From contig NZ_NBYY01000022.1 of NCBI RefSeq assembly GCF_002464935.1, positions 49,884-113,883 on the forward strand: a stretch of DNA of 64,000 nt, read 5' to 3'. Below are positions 39,600-47,774 of this stretch, piece by piece; the stretch's first letter is position 1; each line of letters starts with the position of its first letter. The position numbers and the translations under genes are program-made. Origin of the DNA: Candidatus Enterovibrio escicola (GTDB taxonomy: Bacteria; Pseudomonadota; Gammaproteobacteria; Enterobacterales; Vibrionaceae). The notes under the pieces were generated by a model, which was not told the DNA's origin, ran no database searches, and saw only the letters and a program-made list of their open reading frames with translations.

Positions 39600-40361
39600 T
39601 CACTCCACTTCTACTACATCATCAATACTAGCCTCAGCGTACAACTCTTTGGATAGCCAGCGGTGGCCAAAAAACTCTTTAACCTCTTCCAGCGTTTCAC
39701 AGACCTTGCCGCTAAAACGGTCACGCTCATCTTGCCTTCTAGTGCGACCAACTTGATGACAGATGAATTTTCCGCCTTTGGTCTTGTAAAGAGATAACTC
39801 TGTCCAACGACCAGTTTGACCGTTATAACTACTGCCAATAGCTTGATTATCAGAACTAGCCGCATTTACTACCAGTTGACCAGTAAAGCGAACGTTTGGC
39901 GCGTTATCAATATCAAGTGTAAATGTTTCCATGTCAGAGTCCTCGTCTACGTCAATTATTTGCTCTATCTCAAGTACGCTGTAATTAATGCTGCTAAAAT
40001 CAGAATCCAGATAGTCAGCCAATTCGTGTGCATTCAGCTCGTCACCATCTTCATCAACAACCGTAACGCTTTCTACAGATCAAACAGCATCCTGTTCCTC
40101 GGTTCCTGTAGACAGAGAGTCGGAGTCGCATTCGTCGTAGTTAAAGCCTTCGGTGTAAGTAATTTTGATACCATCTAAGGTTGAGGTTTTAGAAGCCAAA
40201 CCAAAAACGTGAGGAATATCGTTCAGATCAAAAGATTCGTTTTCTTCGTTCCACTCTTCAACCTAACGATCAAGCCGCTCTAAAACTTCGCAATCTTGTT
40301 CTCGATGCCAGTCGTTGCGAGCTACCAGAGTTTCAAATTCAGCAATAGAGATAGTTTTCAT
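39600..40361 (-). pseudogene. Acidic passenger gene of the ISL3 element, two in-frame stops
   Basis: From ATG 40361 one frame runs 253 codons to TGA at 39600-39602, interrupted only by TAG at codon 33 and TGA at codon 94; there is no frameshift. It starts MKTISIAEFETLVARNDWH. The first two thirds are very acidic (EEWNEENESFDLND, DECDSDSLSTGTEEQ, IIDVDEDSDMETFTLDID). The last third is more basic and well ordered: SSYNGQTGRWTELSLYKTKG, GKFICHQVGRTRRQDERDRF, EEVKEFFGHRWLSKELY. I do not recognise the family; the C-terminal part has the look of small accessory proteins found on plasmids. Separated from tnpA by a terminator, so separately controlled. Confidence 0.6.
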
Positions 40362-40616
40362 GGTTAAATCCATGTCTTCTCAGAGTCGCCGCTGAGTTCG
40401 GCTATGGATGTCTCCACGTTCTTAATACAAGTGTATTTGGTTTATTATGTCAATCATTAAATCCGATTTTAACAAATTAATACATCCTGTGAAAATCAAT
40501 CACTAAATCCGCATACCCATTATCTTTAAATCATAATCAACTTATTGAATACATGAGCGATTATGAGTCTTAGTTTCACATGTATACAGTACACGAAAAA
40601 AGTCCTACCTCATAGG

Positions 40617-41588
40617 TTAGTCAGGATTCTTAGCGATGAGAATGGCGCGGGTTGGCGCTGGATAACCTTCAACCGTTTTAGTTAGATCATGTGGGTGCAA
40701 GTAGTCTGGAAGTGAGTTATGAGTCATCCAATCAGTTGTGTGTTGCTCCTCGATTGTCGTTCTGCATTCATTAACGATGCGAACATCCACAAAACCAACG
40801 TGTTCTAACCATACTTTCAGCGCTTTTACTGACGGGAAGAAGTATACATTTCGCATTTGTGCATAACGGCCAATCGGTACGAATACATCGTTCCTATCTC
40901 CATCAATGACAAGGGTTTCCAGTACTAATTCACCATTTCTCACTAACTGGTTTTTCAATTGGATTAAATGATCCAGTGGTGAACGGCGGTGATATAGCAC
41001 ACCCATGCTAAATACAGTATCAAAGGCTCTAAGTTTAGGTATCCGTTCAATGCCCAACGGCAGTAGGTGTACACGTTTAGCATTGCCCATCAAGCGACGG
41101 ATTGCTTCAAATTGGACCAAGGACAGTTCGGAAGGGTCGATACCGACAGCCAGTTCCGAACCTTCGCCCAGCATTCGCCACATATGATAGCCATTCCCGC
41201 AGCCCACATCTAAAACATAACGGTCTTTCAGTGATGAGATATGTGGTAACACACGATCCCATTTCCAATCTGAACGCCACTCTGTATCGATGGCGATGCA
41301 GTACACTCGGTATGGACCTTTACGCCATGGGTGGAAAGAACGTAGTAAATTTTCCAGTTTTATACGCTGATCTTGTGACAGTTCTTCATCAGTACCCACG
41401 GTTACGCTGTTTAGGAGTTCAACGATTGAAGGCGCGTTAGTTGGGATTTTTCTCAGTACTCGTATCCATTTTTCCATGTCACCGTGCCAGTGACATTGCC
41501 ATTCAGTCATCTGCTCGGGGAGGACATTAAGCCAATTATGTAGCCGGTTCTTGGAAATTATTCGGTAGAAGTCGGAAAAATCAAACAT
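40617..41588 (-). CDS. cmoB: tRNA U34 carboxymethyltransferase
   Basis: 323 residues from ATG 41588 ([20 protein letters not shown]); the frame starts 3 codons earlier at TTG. CmoB transfers the carboxymethyl group of carboxy-S-adenosylmethionine to 5-hydroxyuridine at tRNA position 34, making cmo5U, which widens wobble decoding. Motifs: FHPWRKGPY near 90, SAM-binding [15 protein letters not shown] near 125, [15 protein letters not shown] near 200. Downstream on the same strand as cmoA (80-nt spacer), the classic pair. A weak hairpin CCTA/TAGG plus T run overlaps the stop region and may end the transcript. Intact. Confidence 0.95.
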   Translation of the reverse strand: MFDFSDFYRIISKNRLHNWLNVLPEQMTEWQCHWHGDMEKWIRVLRKIPTNAPSIVELLNSVTVGTDEELSQDQRIKLENLLRSFHPWRKGPYRVYCIAIDTEWRSDWKWDRVLPHISSLKDRYVLDVGCGNGYHMWRMLGEGSELAVGIDPSELSLVQFEAIRRLMGNAKRVHLLPLGIERIPKLRAFDTVFSMGVLYHRRSPLDHLIQLKNQLVRNGELVLETLVIDGDRNDVFVPIGRYAQMRNVYFFPSVKALKVWLEHVGFVDVRIVNECRTTIEEQHTTDWMTHNSLPDYLHPHDLTKTVEGYPAPTRAILIAKNPD

Positions 41589-41678
41589 GGATGACAAGTC
41601 TGTCTGTTTAAGTTTATATTGAACTCTATTAGTGGTTTGTGAAAGGGAATCATATGGGTATCCTACCTCTAACAGAAG

Positions 41679-42407
41679 TTATTTTATCGCAAATATGGAG
41701 CCAAAATTAAAACATTGGAACCACACGGAAACACTACTAAAACCAATTCTGTTCAGGCGTTGTATATGGTAATCAATGGTGTCTAGCTTCATGACGTTTT
41801 CCAGCGCGCTATGCTTTTGCCTTATTTCTAAATCGCTGTAGCCGTTAGCACGTTTAAAGTCGAAATGCAGGTCGTTTAGCAATTGATGCGTAATTTTATC
41901 AGAAAAGTTATATTTTTCAGACAAGATTAAGATGGCGCCCATTTTTAGTCCAGAGTAGATACCTTCAAGCAGTGATTGACGGTCATCAGGGTTTAAAAAC
42001 TGGAGTGTAAAATTCAATACAACCACGGACGCATTTTTGATGTCTATGTTGCGAATATCGTTTTCGATTACGTAAACCTTGATGTCGTCATGATATGCAC
42101 TAATGAGCAATCTGCAACGTTCAACCATTGCTGGCGAGTTATCAACGGCAATAATTCTACAGTTTGATACTTTGAGCTGTTGACGAATGGACAGGGTTAT
42201 GGCACCTAAAGAACAGCCTAAATCATAGATATTAGAGCCCTCGGATGCATATCTCTCAGCTAGCATACCTATAGCAGAAATTATATACCTGTAATTCGGA
42301 ACTGAACGTTGAATCATATCAGGAAAAACTTCAGCGACGTTTTCGTCGAACGTGAAGTTGTCTAGATCTTCAATTGGCGCAGCATAAATATTATCGCGAT
42401 TAGCCAT
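41679..42407 (-). CDS. cmoA: Carboxy-S-adenosyl-L-methionine synthase
   Basis: 242 residues (E. coli 247). CmoA makes carboxy-SAM from SAM and prephenate, the donor for CmoB. N-terminus [20 protein letters not shown], then [22 protein letters not shown] motif [18 protein letters not shown] near 60-77, [12 protein letters not shown] and [10 protein letters not shown], and C-terminal [14 protein letters not shown] are all family signatures. First gene of the cmoAB pair. Intact. Confidence 0.95.
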   Translation of the reverse strand: MANRDNIYAAPIEDLDNFTFDENVAEVFPDMIQRSVPNYRYIISAIGMLAERYASEGSNIYDLGCSLGAITLSIRQQLKVSNCRIIAVDNSPAMVERCRLLISAYHDDIKVYVIENDIRNIDIKNASVVVLNFTLQFLNPDDRQSLLEGIYSGLKMGAILILSEKYNFSDKITHQLLNDLHFDFKRANGYSDLEIRQKHSALENVMKLDTIDYHIQRLNRIGFSSVSVWFQCFNFGSIFAIK

Positions 42408-42794
42408 TTAAACAGGCCTTAAGAAGGCGTTTACCAACATGGCTTACTAAGCACTGACATACAGTGCAAAAACAATAGCGACACCATAACTCTCTATCAG
42501 CACAAAAGTGAAGCACACTAACTATAGGAAGAGACATTTTACAGTACTTATCTCTGATTTATTAGGTGTTGAGGTCATCGTGCTTAAAGTTTTCCCTGCC
42601 ATCATAAAACACAAATTCTTACACCTGCCACAAGAAGCAGGAACTTTTTATGGGTATCAACCCTGTTTGATTAAACAGTAGGCAGCTTTTTTATCAATTA
42701 ACGAATGTCGAAGCTCATGCTAAATCACTTGTACAGTCTATTTTGTCAGGCTCATATTGTCAATAAGTTGATCTTCGCGGAAGCGACTATTATT
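42408..42794 (+). other. Spacer upstream of cmoA with two terminator-like hairpins
   Basis: No gene. CCTGC (42624-42628), 8-nt loop, GCAGG (42637-42641), AACTTTTT; and about 40 nt later CTGTTT, GATT, AAACAG followed by TAGGCAGCTTTTTTATC. Both point along the + strand, where no gene is left upstream. The cmoA promoter should lie close to 42410-42500 on the minus strand. Near 42755 GTCAATAAGTTGATCT is an IS1-like end. Confidence 0.45.
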
Positions 42795-43125
42795 ACAAGA
42801 GGTGTTGTGTCCCCAAATATCTAAATTAATAAACCTGAGATTCACTATGCATTGAAGCATCTCAATATCACCTTTAAAAAACTCTGTTTCACCCTAAGGG
42901 TTATAAACAAAAATGCCAAGACTTCATCGAAGAAATAGAGAAACATCAAGAAGAAGGTAGATCCATCATCTACTTTAGATGAAAGTGGATTTGCCCAGAG
43001 TATGCCTCGAACGCATGATTACTCTTAAAAAGGAAGTCGATGCTATGCGTTCATGATAAGCACTAGAAAGGAAAAATTAACGGCATTGGTGCTATTATCA
43101 ATCATACTTTTCTAACGGTCAGTTT
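42795..43125 (+). pseudogene. IS630-family transposase relic
   Basis: Reads SLCIEASQYHL-like residues, then KTLFHPKGYKQKCQDFIEEI, EKHQEEGRSIIYF, a stop where DESGF is expected (R.KWICPEYASNA), KRKSMLCVHDKH and KINGIGAIINHTFLTVS. This matches the middle of IS630-type transposase (TFKKTL.HPKAC, IVYIDESGFA, GYSLKGKRCYGVHDW, NVIGAI). The catalytic DE region is hit by a stop. An IS982 copy interrupts it on the right. Confidence 0.7.
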
Positions 43126-43625
43126 AACCTGAACTGCGCATAAGAAATGAACTAAATGCCTAAGTCGCGATCTGATCGTTTGAAATAAACTATTGACTGA
43201 ACAAGAACTTGAGCATGAATAACTTAAACGCTGTTTTCGTTGATGTCGATGATTTTTACCAGACTTTCCTTCCTGCATGGAAAAAACACCTCATTTCTTC
43301 CGGTATCAAACAAAGAAACAAGCCTTTTCGCCTCTCACGTTAGCGAAGTGATGACGATAGTGATGGCTTTCCATTAATCTGGGTATCGAGATTTAAAAAC
43401 CTATTACATCCACTTTGTTTGTCGCTACCTCACCAACGAATTTCCTAAATTAGTTAGCTACACGAGGATGCTCAAGCTCATGCAAGGTGTTCTGGTTTCG
43501 GTTTGCTCTTACCTCACTCATGCCAGGAATTGCCTTCGTTGATTTGTCCAAGCTACAGGTTTGTCAGAACCTACGCATTATCATACATCAGGTTTTTAAA
43601 GGTACCTCGAAGAGAGGGAAAGGAA
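43126..43625 (+). mobile_element. IS982 5' part of an IS982/IS256 chimera
   Basis: 5' end AACCTGAACTGCGCATAAG; encodes MNNLNAVFVDVDDFYQTFLP, AWKKHLISSGIKQRNKPFRL, a frame break, then MTIVMAFH-like, FKTYYIHFVCRYLTNEFPKL and LKLMQGVLVSVCSYLTH. At about 43625, after GMMGWF, the sequence switches directly into IS256. Confidence 0.75.
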
Positions 43626-43984
43626 TGATGGGGTGGTTTTTCAACCAAGTTCCAAAATCTGTTTAGCCAAAAATGAAATAAAAGCTTCACGATATCTGGA
43701 TGACGTAAACATAACAAGAGGCACAGAAAGCCTTTGGACAGTTCAAAATGCGAAACGAGATATGGTGCTAAATATCCTAAAGCAGTGGACTGGATACTGA
43801 TTCGAACGACAAACCCCATTAAATCAATGTTTGCAACGGTGAGGCTAACAGGCGTAGCCTGTTAGGCGGTAACTCTCGACTATCATCAAAGGCGTAAAAT
43901 TCAGAGATGACCTTCGTAAAACAAACGTCAATCAGCATAACACTGCTGTGGAGATTATACACCAGATTTTACCGTAGCTCAATC
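43626..43984 (+). mobile_element. IS256 C-terminal fragment inside the IS982 copy
   Basis: Reads NQVPKSV.PKMK, KLHDIWMT, NITRGTESLWTVQNAKRDM-like broken frames, then RTTNPIKSMFATVRL and later IIKGVKFRDDLRKTNVNQHN, the same C-terminal blocks as the IS256 pseudogene at 26813. It replaces the middle of the IS982 transposase. Confidence 0.7.
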
Positions 43985-44127
43985 TAGCATTTTCGACACC
44001 GTAATTGTATCAGCTTTATGGTTAACTTACTGGCGGGGCTCATCGCGTATTGATTTTAACCAAAGAAGCCGAGCTTCAAGATGACTCATCTTGATAAGCA
44101 AACACTTATAAAGATATGAGGTTAATC
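43985..44127 (+). mobile_element. IS982 3' part of the chimera
   Basis: Reads SIFDTVIVSALWLTYWRGSS-like codons equivalent to [20 protein letters not shown], ending CTTATAAAGATATGAGGTTA, the IS982 3' end. Together with 43126-43625 it outlines one former IS982 of which about 360 bp has been swapped for IS256 DNA. Confidence 0.65.
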
Positions 44128-44480
44128 ATAATTTCTACGATAAGAACATCATGGAGTTAAACGGGAGGTGATGATGGAAAAGATCAAGCACAAGATTATC
44201 AGCTGAAGGTAATATAATCAAGCATTGGTAAACCGTGCTTCAGTCACTTTTTGGATAGAGGTTGCTGCCCTTAAGGGATAGCATTGTCTAAGGCATCACG
44301 TACATCGTGGCCGTTTGTTTATATTTTGGATACCCAGATTGAAACGGCACTGATGATGAAAGGTATTTTTAAGCTGCCACTTCGTGCGTTAGAAGGTTTT
44401 TTTAGTTCGGTTTTCACGGTGATAAATATCCCGCTAAAATCTTTTACATACACTTGCATGAATCAATGGTAAAAAAGTGA
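44128..44480 (+). mobile_element. IS5 (IS903 group) 5' fragment
   Basis: Begins within the leader (TCATGGAGTTAAACGGGAGG), then NRASVTFWIEVAALKG-like, YILDTQIETALMMKGIFKLP, LRALEGFFSSVFTVINIPLK (44284-44472). Ends abruptly before the catalytic region. Confidence 0.7.
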
Positions 44481-44540
44481 GGATGACAAGAGAGCACCCA
44501 GATCGGCATGACTAAGAAGAGGCTGTAGGCTCCCTTTTAC

Positions 44541-44700
44541 GGTCATATCTCCAATAAGTTATAAAGCGCGTCAGTATGACTATCAATGTAGTAGTATTAG
44601 TGTCTGCTATTTATAGATAGCATGCTTTCTAACAATGCTTAATCATCATGCAAAAATTAAGCATTCTTTGCGAAAATATACCTATTGAAAACATAATTAC
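44541..44700. repeat. IS1-end miniature element, copy 3
   Basis: 160 bp; left GGTCATATCTCCAATAAG, right CCTATTGAAAACATAATTAC (complement GTAATTATGTTTTCAATAGG). Interior GTAGTAGTATTAGTGTCTGC, then ATAGATAGCATGCTTTCTAA is a diverged form of the block at 1740-1830. No coding capacity. Confidence 0.5.
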
Positions 44701-44736
44701 TTTTCCAATGTGAAATATTTATAACTTTGTTATTTA

Positions 44737-45153
44737 TTAGACGGGGTGGTGAAAACAATCATCAATTTGAGTGGCAATGGCTTTTAAAATGTCTCGGCGA
44801 GAAACAACACCGAGCAAACGACCATTCTTACATACAGGATAAACTTTAGGTTTACCTGGTAACATATCTTCTGCTAGTTTAAGAATGCTTTCATCAGGAG
44901 ACACGACTACCACCTCTCTGTGCATACAGTCCCCAACTGTGTTGTTACCTTGACAATAATATCCCATTTTCAATAGCTGATGGATGATATCTTGTTCAGA
45001 CAAAAAGCCCATTACATGGTTATTGTCATCAACAACTGGACCACCCGTCTGATGTGCATTCAGCATTTTTTTTAATGCAATAGGCAAAGACATGAGAGCT
45101 TTGAAGGTCACAGGTCGTTTATTCATATAATCTTTTACTTTTATCGATTCCAT
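44737..45153 (-). CDS. CBS-domain protein (tandem CBS pair)
   Basis: 138 residues forming two CBS domains and nothing else: first about 1-65 (VKDYMNKRPVTFKALMSLPI, GGPVVDDNNHVMGFLSEQDI), second about 72-132 (VGDCMHREVVVVSPDESILK, YPVCKNGRLLGVVSRRDILK). Such stand-alone pairs bind adenosine nucleotides and act as energy-sensing or regulatory modules; the partner is not evident from the neighbourhood, which is IS debris on both sides. The N-terminus MESIKVKDYMNKRP has the usual form and AAGGAATATAC precedes the ATG. Intact. Confidence 0.88.
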   Translation of the reverse strand: MESIKVKDYMNKRPVTFKALMSLPIALKKMLNAHQTGGPVVDDNNHVMGFLSEQDIIHQLLKMGYYCQGNNTVGDCMHREVVVVSPDESILKLAEDMLPGKPKVYPVCKNGRLLGVVSRRDILKAIATQIDDCFHHPV

Positions 45154-45281
45154 GTATATTCCTTTTACGGAATGATAAGTTAGAAACAGGGATTAAATCT
45201 CTGCGTTACTATTTAGTGTTAACCAACTTCTAACAATTACTAGTATTCAGTAAATTATTTTCATATCCTCTTACTAAATAA

Positions 45282-45935
45282 CCTCAGATCTGTATAAGCA
45301 TGGCTTTTCCAAGTTGAGTAATTTAAAGGCTAACTTCTCTTAGATTAAACGTATAAGCAATTAGTCCAGAAATCAGTTTGACACATAAATATCATCCCAC
45401 TGTGGTGCCGAGAATGCTCGATTTGAGATATGTTTTTTAGTTGGTCAAAACCGGTTTCAATAATAAACCGTTTCCGAAGCATCAGGCTGTCTTAAAGTTT
45501 CATCACTTTTGGTTTCATATTCTTTTTCATACCAGTTATCAGTGTTACTCCCTTCTCTGCGAGTTCCTGATCCAATGGATCAGAGATATAACTTTTATCT
45601 CCGTATAAACACTCCCAAAGTTCAGCAAAGTGATGACAATAGTGATAGCTTTCCATCAATCAGGATATCTAGACTTTAAAACCTATTACATCCACTTTGT
45701 TTGTCGCTACCTCATCAACGAATTTCCTGAATTAATTAGTTATACGAGGATGCTCAAGCTCATGCAAGGTGTTCTAGTCTCTGTTTTCTCTTATCTCACT
45801 CACCGCCAGGAATTGCCTTCGTTGATTCGTCCAAGCTACAGGTTTGTCACAACCTGCGTATTCACAGACATCAGGTTTTTACAGGTACCGCGAAGTGAGG
45901 AAAAGGAACGATGGTCTAATTTTAAATTGCCATTT
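45282..45935. mobile_element. IS982 head-to-head chimera (3' half inverted, joined to 5'-middle part)
   Basis: 45282-45605 is the 3' half of IS982 on the minus strand (end AACCTCAGATCTGTATAAGC, then complement of ELAEKGVTLITGMKKNMKPK). Near 45610 the orientation flips: 45618-45935 on the + strand reads MMTIVIAFHQSGYLDFKTYY, IHFVCRYLINEFPELISYTR, LMQGVLVSVFSYLTHRQELP and YRFVTTCVFTDIRFLQVPRS. The piece joining them is deleted. No single IS could transpose from this. Confidence 0.75.
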
Positions 45936-45982
45936 ACGCTTATAATCATCTACCGTTTAATTTATTGATCAGGTAAGAATTG

Positions 45983-46450
45983 ATGAACGTATCACTACTA
46001 TCACCCTCCATCTACTCAATGCCACGCCTCTTCGAGCTGTCAAAAGAACTTCATGATCATGAAATTCTTACTTTCGATATCGCACACGTCACAGCTGCCT
46101 TTAACTTTTTACTTGCACACCCCAATTCCGGTGACGTGTTGCTTATCGCCTTGGAAAACGAGGGAGTTAATGAGACAATCGGCTTCATCGTGGTTTGCTA
46201 CAGCTTCAGCATTGAATTAGGTGGAAAAATTGCAGTAATTGATCAAATTTTCCTTTCACAAGATTCCCGTCGTCAAGGTATAGGCTCTTATGTCATACCT
46301 AAATTGGAAGCACACGTACTAAAACGTCATTGCCATGCTATTATTTTAGAAGTGAACATTGGTAACAGCGGGGCAAGAAAGTTCTACGAACAATTCGACT
46401 ACATACCAAGAAGGCAACACTGCATTATGTCGAAGTTACTTAAGCCTTAA
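45983..46450 (+). CDS. GNAT-family N-acetyltransferase
   Basis: 155 residues from ATG 45983 (MNVSLLSPSIYSMPRLFELS); a TTG three nt upstream is in frame, and AGGTAAG precedes. GNAT fold: acetyl-CoA-binding motif A in IDQIFLSQDSRRQGIGSYVI (Q/R-x-x-G-x-G/A as RRQGIG, about residues 91-104) and motif B GNSGARKFYEQFDYI near 132-146. Substrate unknown. Single gene directly downstream of IS982 debris, so its promoter may come from the IS or be newly formed. Confidence 0.85.
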   Translation: MNVSLLSPSIYSMPRLFELSKELHDHEILTFDIAHVTAAFNFLLAHPNSGDVLLIALENEGVNETIGFIVVCYSFSIELGGKIAVIDQIFLSQDSRRQGIGSYVIPKLEAHVLKRHCHAIILEVNIGNSGARKFYEQFDYIPRRQHCIMSKLLKP

Positions 46451-46494
46451 ATCATTCGCAAATAAACCGCAAGGTAAATGGTTTTGCTCTAAAG

Positions 46495-46606
46495 AGGCCT
46501 GAACTCAAGTCTGAAGTTTGGCATTTTCCAATTTAAAGAGACTAATTCCATTTTTTGAGAAAATTCAGGCTGCTTAAACCCTAACCATTTCTTAGACCGA
46601 TGGCGT
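46495..46606 (-). mobile_element. IS30-type end fragment
   Basis: GGCCTGAACTCAAGTCTGAA followed by the complement of the IS30 C-terminal codons (AGGCTGCTTAAACCCTAACC, ATTTCTTAGACCGATGG), the same arrangement as at 12610-12720. A terminal scrap only. Confidence 0.5.
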
Positions 46607-47395
46607 TATTTCTTAAATATCTGAACTAATCACAATTCCTACGATTAGATCATCATGGAGTTAAGTAACCTCAGATCTGCATAAGCAAGCGCTTATGCAG
46701 ATCTGAAGTTGCATTAGTAAGCGTTTGGAGACCGTAAAAGTTAAATACCGTTTATCGAGTCGAGAAGTTGTCGCTCACATCGTTATTGATGACACAAACC
46801 TAAAGGTATATGGAAAAGGCGAATGGAAACCGCGTAAACGCGGTAAGGAAAATAGGCATATCTAGCGCAAATTTCATCTCGAGGTTGATTTGTCTACTCA
46901 TGAGGTTATCGCTGCAGAAGTTAACCTAGTGTTAGTGGGTGACAATGAGGTTTTACCTATATTGCTTAACACATTACGACGAAATAACAGCAAGTCAGTA
47001 CTGATGGAGCCTATGACACAAAAGCATGTCTCCCCATTATGAAAAATAAAGGAATAATACCTAGTATTCCACCTAGAATCAACACGGGTTGGCGGGAAAA
47101 GGACATCCTAGAAATGAAGCTGTAAAAGCGTTAGAAAAAGATACATTTGTGGAGTAGAAAAGGACAGAGGTTATCATAAATTCTCGTTAGCAGAGACAGC
47201 AATATTTCGCTATGAACAGTTGTTTAGCCCTGAACTCACTCTTCGTGATTACAATGCTAAAGTTGGTGAAGCACTGGCAAATATGGAAGCGATAAACAAA
47301 GTTATAAGACTCGGTATGCCTGTTCACCAGTAGACAAATTAAGACCATAAAGAAGATTTGGATCAGTGCGTTATAGGCCTGATTTAATCAACAAC
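46607..47395 (+). mobile_element. IS5 (IS903 group) defective copy with an IS982 scar
   Basis: 5' end AAATATCTGAACTAATCACA near 46616, then at 46666-46708 two IS982 ends back to back, then IS5 resumes: ETVKVKYRLSSREVVAHIVI, DDTNLKVYGKGEWKPRKRGK, STHEVIAAEVNLVLVGDNEV, frame breaks, NSRLAETAIFRYEQLFSPE, LTLRDYNAKVGEALANMEAI, ending GTGCGTTATAGGCCTGATTT. About 200 bp around the N-terminal codons is missing at the scar. Confidence 0.75.
46666..46708. repeat. Palindrome of two IS982 3' ends (scar)
   Basis: AACCTCAGATCTGCATAAGC is followed at once by AAGCGCTTATGCAGATCTGA and AGTT: two IS982 3' ends in inverted orientation with no element between them, forming a near perfect 20-bp hairpin. It lies inside an IS5 copy. 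Confidence 0.8.
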
Positions 47396-47774
47396 ACCGT
47401 TCAGTATTAAAAATACCATGATTGTAAACAGTTCTTATCACCCTAATTCGGGTGAGGATTATTGCACGAAAACCTACTGATTGAATATATAATCAAAATC
47501 TGCCGAAATGATATTCATACTTTTCGTGAGTAATTTAGCTAAGAATATGTTTGCACTACGTTAAGCTAGAGAAATATAGAAAAAGAAGGAGCATAAAGGG
47601 ATGTAGACCATTTATTTAAATAAGAAAGTCATCATTTCCTTTGGCGGAGTAATCAAAATGTTATTATGTAACGTAAGTGATGGAATGCCTGATCCTGACT
47701 GTAGGTGTTTTAGGTCTTTTTTTACCTATTTACTTCTTTATTTTTTCCTTTTACCTATCCTTCTCAAGGCGTAC

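Larger units (their letters stand above)
38275..40518. mobile_element. Complete ISL3-family insertion with 8-bp target duplication
   Basis: 2,244 bp bounded by terminal inverted repeats GGGTATGCGGATTTAGTGA (left) and its complement TCACTAAATCCGCATACCC (right), 19 bp perfect. The 8-bp sequence ATTATCTT occurs directly before the left end (38267-38274) and directly after the right end (40519-40526). An 8-bp duplication is the norm for ISL3. It carries an intact tnpA and, upstream of it on the same strand, an accessory gene with two stops. It is the least decayed mobile element in the window and so probably the most recent arrival. Confidence 0.93.

Noticed and set aside
41005..41440. Plus-strand ORFs inside cmoB (60 and 112 codons)
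   Set aside because: Antisense to an intact, well-conserved gene, no start signals.
47658..47774. Upstream extension of the Bcr-type transporter from ATG 47658
   Set aside because: It has a good GGAG box but the added 39 residues have no counterpart in the family, while ATG 47775 gives the normal N-terminus. A short leader peptide remains possible but unproven.
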